Shown here piece after piece: positions 58,971-64,000 of a stretch of DNA of 64,000 nt. The DNA lies in the NCBI GenBank assembly GCA_034766995.1, contig CM068315.1, positions 9,581,510 through 9,645,509 of the forward strand. Direction: 5' to 3'. The notes under the pieces are model-generated. The model had not been told where the DNA came from and did not search any database. It was given only the letters and a program-made list of their open reading frames with translations. The position numbers were made by a program, and so were the translations under genes. The first letter of the stretch is position 1; each line of letters begins with the position of its first letter. The DNA comes from Acanthacorydalis orientalis. Its lineage: Eukaryota > Arthropoda > Insecta > Megaloptera > Corydalidae.

Positions 58971-60944
58971 GTGGTGTGCAATTCGATTCGATTATCTTCC
59001 AAAAAAGCCTAATTTTGCCCGAAAAACCTATTTTTCAACCAGTTTTTCGGCCATAAGTAGTCGAAATTCAGTGCGAAATGGCTCATGTCGCATATCGTTA
59101 GATGCGTCTCAAAATTATCTATCTCGTGGTGTGCAATTCGATTCGATTATCTTCCAAAAAAGCCTAATTTTGCCCGAAAAATCTATTTTTCAACCAGTTT
59201 TTCGGCCATAAGTAGTCGAAATTCAGTGCGAAATGGCTCATGTCGCATATCGTTAGATGCGTCTCAAAATTATCTATCTCGTGGTGTGCAATTCGATTCG
59301 ATTATCTTCCAAAAAAGCCTAATCTTGCCCGAAAAACCTATTTTTCTACCAGTTTTTCGGCCATAAGTATCGAAATTCAGTGCGAAATGGCTCATGTCGC
59401 ATATCGTTAGATGCGTCTCAAACTTATCTATCTCGTGGTGTGCAATTCGATTCGATTACCTTCCAAAAAAAGCCTAATTATGCCCGAAAAACCTATTTTT
59501 CAACCAGTTTTTCGGCGATAAGTAGTCGAAGTTAAGTGCGAAATGGCTCGTGTCGCATATCGTTAGATGCGTCTTAAATTTATCTATCTCGTGGTGTGCA
59601 ATTCAATTCGATTATCTTCCAAAAAAGCCTAATTTTGCCCGAAAAACCTATTTTCAACCAGTTTTTCGGCCATAAGTAGTCGAAATTCAGTGCGAAATGG
59701 CTCATGTCGCATATCGTTAGATGCGTCTCAAAATTATCTATCTCGTGGTGTGCAATTCGATTCGATTATCTTCCAAAAAAGCCTAATTTTGCCCGAAAAA
59801 TCTATTTTTCAACCAGTTTATCGGCCATAAGTAGTCGAAATTCAGTGCGAAATGGCTCATGTCGCATATCGTTAGATGCGTCTCAAAATTATCTATCTCG
59901 TGGTGTGCAATTCGATTCGATTATCTTCCAAAAAAGCCTAATCTTGCCCGAAAAACCTATTTTTCTACCAGTTTTTCGGCCATAAGTATCGAAATTCAGT
60001 GCGAAATGGCTCATGTCGCATATCGTTAGATGCGTCTCAAACTTATCTATCTCGTGGTGTGCAATTCGATTCGATTACCTTCCAAAAAAGCCTAATTATG
60101 CCCGAAAAAACTATTTTTCAACCAGTTTTTCGGCCATAAGTAGTCGAAGTTAAGTGCGAAATGGCTCGTGTCGCATATCGTTAGATGCGTCTTAAATTTA
60201 TCTATCTCGTGGTGTGCAATTCAATTCGATTATCTTCCAAAAAAGCCTAATTTTGACAGAAAAACCTATTTTTCAACCAGTTTTTCGGCCATAAGTAGTC
60301 GAAATTAAGTGCGAAACGGCTCATATCGCACATCGTTAGATGCGTTTTAATATTATCTATCTCGTGGTGTGCAATTCGATTTGATTATTTTCAAAAAAGA
60401 CACAACTTTGCTCAAAAAACCCATTTTTCAAGCAGTTTTTCGGCCATAAGAAGTCGAAATTAAGTGCGAAATGGCTCGTGTCGCATATCGTTAGATGCGT
60501 CTTAAAATTATCTATCGTGTGGTGTGCAATTCGATTCGATTATCTTCCAAAAAAGGTTAATTTTGCCCGAAAAACCTATTTTTCAACCAGTTTTTCGGCC
60601 ATAAGTAGTCGAAGTTAAGTGCGAAATGGCTCGTGTCGCATATCGTTAGATGCGTCTTAAATTTATCTATCTCGTGGTGTGCAATTCAATTCGATTATCT
60701 TCCAAAAAAGCCTAATTTTGCCCGAAAAACCTATTTTTCAACCAGTTTTTCGGCCATAAGTAGTCGAAATTCAGTGCGAAATGGCTCATGTCGCATATCG
60801 TTAGATGCGTCTCAAAATTATCTATCGTGTGGTGTGCAATTCGATTCGATTATCTTCCAAAAAAGCCTAATTATGCCCGAAAAACCTATTTTTCAACCAG
60901 TTTTTCGGCCATTAGTAGTCGAACTTATCTATCTCGTGGTGTGC

Positions 60945-61830
60945 ACACAGACGAAGAACAGACCCGCACACACACACCCTCACACACAGACCCACACAGA
61001 CACAGACCCACACAGACACAGACCCACACAGACATAGGCCCACACAGACACAGACCTACACAGACACAGACCTACACAGACCCAGACCTACACAGACCCA
61101 GACCTACACAGACACAGACCCACACAGACACAGACCCACACAGACACAGACCCACACAGACACAGACCCACACAGACACAGACCCACACAGACACAGACA
61201 CACACAGACACAGACACACACAGACACACATAGACACACACACACACAGACACAGACACACACAGACACAGACCCACACAGGCACAGACCCACACAGACA
61301 CAGACCCACACAGACACAGACCCACACAGACACAGACCCACACAAACACAGACCCACACAGACAGACCCACACAGACACAGACCCACACAGACACAGACC
61401 CACACAGACACAGACCCACACAGACACAGACCCACACAGACACAGACCCACACAGACACAGACCCACACAGACACAGACCCACACAGACACAGACCCACA
61501 CGGACACAGACCCACACAGACACAGACCCACACAGACACAGACCCACACAGACACAGACCCACACAGACACAGACCCACACAGACACAGACCCACACCGA
61601 CACAGACCCACACAGACACAGACCCACACAGACACAGACCCACACAGAAACAGACTCACACAGACTCAAACCCACTCAGACCCACACACACCCACACAGA
61701 CTCAGACCCACACAGACTCAGACCCACACACACTCAGACCCACACAGACACAGACCCACACACTTACACCCACACACCCACACACCCACACACCCACACA
61801 CCCACACCCACACACTTCCACACACACACT
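60945..61830. repeat. 16-bp CA/GACA minisatellite
   Basis: The unit CACAGACACAGACCCA repeats about 50 times, with variants at the left (CCTACACAGAC) and a right edge of CACACCCA units. The plus strand is almost free of T and the minus strand is correspondingly G/T-rich. Because 16 is not a multiple of 3 the tract is open in all frames on both strands, giving false frames of up to 356 codons. It starts directly at the GTGTGCACAC end of the last satellite monomer. Confidence 0.97.
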
Positions 61831-64000
61831 AAGACAATGTCCAAAAATCGTCAGTTAACCCAAGTGATTTTTAGAGAATGTCCAAAAATCGTCGGTTATT
61901 CCGAATGATTTTTAGAGAATGTCCAAAAATCGTCCATCAACACGAGTCATTTTTAGACAATGTCCAAAAATCGTCCATCAACACGAGTCATTTTTAGACA
62001 ATGTCCAAAATCGTCCATCAACACGAGTCATTTTTAGACAATGTCCAAAAATCGTCCATCAACACGAGTCGTTTTTAGACAATGTCCAAAAATCGTCCAT
62101 CAACTCGAGTCATTTTTAGACAACGTCCAAAAGTCGTCCTTCAACACGAGTCATTTTTAGACAATATCCAAAAATCGCCCATCAACACGAGTCATTTTTG
62201 ACAATGTCCAAAAATCGTCCATCAACACGAGTCATTTTTAGACAATATCCAAAAATCGTATATCGGCACGAGTTATTTTTAGACAATGTCCAAAAATCGT
62301 CCATCAATTCGAGTCATTTTTAGACATTATCCAAAAATCGTCCATCAATACGAGTCATTTTTAGACAATGTCCAAAAATCGTCCATCAACACGAGTCATT
62401 TTTAGACAATGTCCAAAAATCGTCCATCAACACGAGTCATTTTTAGACAATGTCCAAAAATCGTCCATCAACACGAGTCATTTTTAGACAATGTCCAAAA
62501 ATCGTCAATCAACACGAGTCATTTTTAGACAATGTCCAAAAATCGTCCATCAAGACGATTCATTTTTAGACAATGTCCAAAAATCGTCCATCAAGACGAG
62601 TCATTTTTAGACAATGTCCAAAAATCGTCCATCAACACGAGTCATTTTTAGAGAATGTCCAAAAATCGTCCTTCAACACGAATCACTTTTAGACAACGTC
62701 CAAAAATCGTCCATCAAAACGAGTCATTTTTAGACAACGTCCACAAATCGTCAATCAACACGAGTCATTTTTAGACAATGTCCAAAAATCGTCCATCAAG
62801 ACGAGTCATTTCTAGACAATGTCCAAAAATCGCCCATCAACACGAGTCATTTTTGACAATGTCCAAAAATCGTCCATCAACACAAGTCATTTTTAGACAA
62901 TGTCCAAAAATCGTCCATCAACACGAGTCACTTTTAGACAATGTCCAAAAATCGTCCATCAACACGAGTCATTTTTAGACAACGTCCAAAAATCGTCCAT
63001 CAACACGAGTCATTTTTAGACAACGTCCAAAAATCGTCCATCAACACGAGTCTTTTTAGACAATGTCCAAAAATCGTCCAACAACACGAGTCATTTTTAG
63101 ACAATGTCCAAAAATCGTCCATCAACTCGAGTCATTTTTAGACAACGTCCAAAAATCGTCCATCAACATGAGTCATTTTTAGACATTGTCCAAAAATCGT
63201 CCATCAACACGAGACATTTTTAGACAATGTCCAAAAATCATCTATCAACACGAGTCATTTTTAGACAATGTCCAAAAATCGTCAATCAACACGAGTCATT
63301 TTTAGACAATGTCCAAAAATCATATATCGGCACGAGTCATTTTTACACAATGTCCAAAAATCGTCCATCAACACGAGTCACTCTTAGACAATGTCCAAAA
63401 ATCGTCCATCAACACTCGTCATTTTTAGACAATGTCCAAAAATCGTCCATCAACTCGAGTCATTTTTAGACAACGTCCAAAAATCGTCCATCAACATGAG
63501 TCATTTTTAGACATTGTCCAAAAATCGTCCATCAACACGAGTCATTTTTAGACAATGTCCAAAAATCGTCCATCAACACGAGTCATTTTTAGACAATGTC
63601 CAAAAATCCCCAATCAACACGAGTCATTTTTAGACATTGTCCAAAAATCGTCCATCAACACGAGTCGTTTTTAGACAATGTCCAAAAATCGTCCATCAAC
63701 ACGTTCATTTTTAGACAATGTCCAAAAATCGTCCATCAACACGAGTCATTTTTAGACAATGTCCAAAAATCGTCCATCAACACGAGTCATTTTTAGACAA
63801 TGTCCAAAAATCGTCCATCAACACGAGTCATTTTTAGACAATGTCCAAAAATCGCCAATCAACACGAGTCATTTTTAGACATTGTCCAAAAATCGTCCAT
63901 CAACACGAGTCATTTTTAGACAATGTCCAAAAATCGTCCATCAACACGTTCATTTTTAGACAATGTCCAAAAATCGTCCATCAACACGAGTCATTTTTAG
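61831..64000. repeat. 41-bp tandem repeat array, about 53 units, continuing past the window
   Basis: Each unit contains GTCCAAAAATCGTCCATCAA followed by CACGAGTCATTTTTAGACAAT. The junction forms an imperfect palindrome: TTTTTAGACA, a central base, TGTCCAAAAA (for example 61950-61970), with one mismatch between the arms. Units are homogeneous with scattered substitutions and rare 1-bp deletions. The first two units carry TTTTTAGAGAATG and are the most diverged. The array has no unique spacers and no cas genes, so it is not CRISPR. Confidence 0.98.

Larger units (their letters stand above)
42431..60944. repeat. 155-bp satellite array, about 119 monomers
   Basis: Monomers repeat every 155 bp with occasional 1-bp indels and share most positions. 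Each monomer contains a stem-loop, CCGAAAAAC then 14 bases then GTTTTTCGG (for example 42751-42782). At least five variant types can be told apart: ATGGCTCATG with CTCAAAATTATC; ACGGCTCATATCGCAC with TTTTACAATT; ATGGCTCGTG with CTTAAATTTATC; the same with TATCGTGTGG; and a CTCAAACTTATC type. Variants recur in ordered multi-monomer blocks. The last unit has an internal deletion of about 55 bp at 60922 and stops at GTGTGCA. The recurring 93-codon frames arise because TTCAG variants lose a TAA stop; they are not genes. Confidence 0.98.

Noticed and set aside
42662..59985. Repeated 93-codon open frames across the satellite
   Set aside because: They recur at multiples of 155 bp and exist only where a TTCAG variant removes a TAA stop. 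The 155-bp period shifts frame each monomer, and there is no start context, domain or codon bias.
42431..60944. CENP-B box in the 155-bp monomer
   Set aside because: No word resembling the TTCG....A..CGGG pattern was found in the consensus; only the stem-loop remains as a structural candidate.
60788..61858. 356-codon frame rich in His, Thr, Asp and Pro, and 179-195-codon Cys/Val/Gly frames on the opposite strand
   Set aside because: The 16-bp minisatellite has no stop in any frame, so long frames are automatic on both strands.
61919..63796. 66-80-codon frames over the 41-bp array
   Set aside because: They are the repeat translated in rotating frames (SKNRPSTRVIF type) and end wherever a unit has an indel.
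61831..64000. CRISPR-like array
   Set aside because: The whole 41-bp unit repeats; there are no unique spacers, no leader and no cas genes, and the context is eukaryotic.

Overview
The window reads as a very AT-rich, gene-poor stretch of an arthropod nuclear genome, most likely an insect. The evidence is one coding exon of a Dpr-type immunoglobulin protein with eukaryotic splice sites, several decayed mariner elements, a piggyBac-like non-autonomous element, and more than 40 (TA)n microsatellites. A hymenopteran would fit the AT content and the element mix, but that is inference and no species can be named.

Region 1 (1 to about 40.1 kb) is probably mostly intron. The only coding sequence I can support is a 221-bp exon on the minus strand at 5024-5244, with a clean acceptor and a GTGAGT donor. 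It carries a low-complexity Ala/Gly stretch followed by the first half of an Ig domain typical of the Dpr (defective proboscis extension response) family. No other exon of this gene is recognisable here, so its introns run at least 5 kb downstream and probably tens of kb upstream. The rest is unique AT-rich DNA with long (TA)n tracts roughly every 0.9 kb, and old transposons. These are a decayed mariner (2340-3240), a 560-bp internally deleted mariner (23478-24037), an 821-bp mariner with a mutated catalytic Asp (26345-27165), an 80-bp mariner reduced to its two ends (30635-30714) and a mariner nested in another mariner (19399-21538). There is also a piggyBac-like element (3705-4360) nested in an older repeat, and a five-copy inverted-repeat family. 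Seven short GC-richer islands (about 7.0, 10.1, 17.2, 22.0, 25.0, 33.2 and 39.2 kb) stand out and may be regulatory.

Region 2 (about 40.16 to 64.0 kb) is a layered satellite block without genes. In order: (a) 40157-41205, degenerate 82-bp repeats arranged head-to-head as a large inverted repeat; (b) 41206-42430, about eight strongly diverged units of roughly 155 bp; (c) 42431-60944, a homogeneous array of about 119 monomers of a 155-bp satellite with nested multi-monomer amplifications; (d) 60945-61830, a 16-bp CA/GACA-type minisatellite; (e) 61831-64000 and beyond, a homogeneous 41-bp repeat. Repeat (e) is the young relative of repeat (a), since 82 is twice 41 and the sequences align, and (b) is the old relative of (c). 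Two satellite families thus each occur as an old, decayed version on the left and a young, homogeneous version further right. This resembles the age layering known at the edges of centromeric satellite arrays. A centromeric or pericentromeric role is a hypothesis only.

There are no genes working together here. All long open reading frames over the satellites and TA tracts are by-products of the repeat periods.
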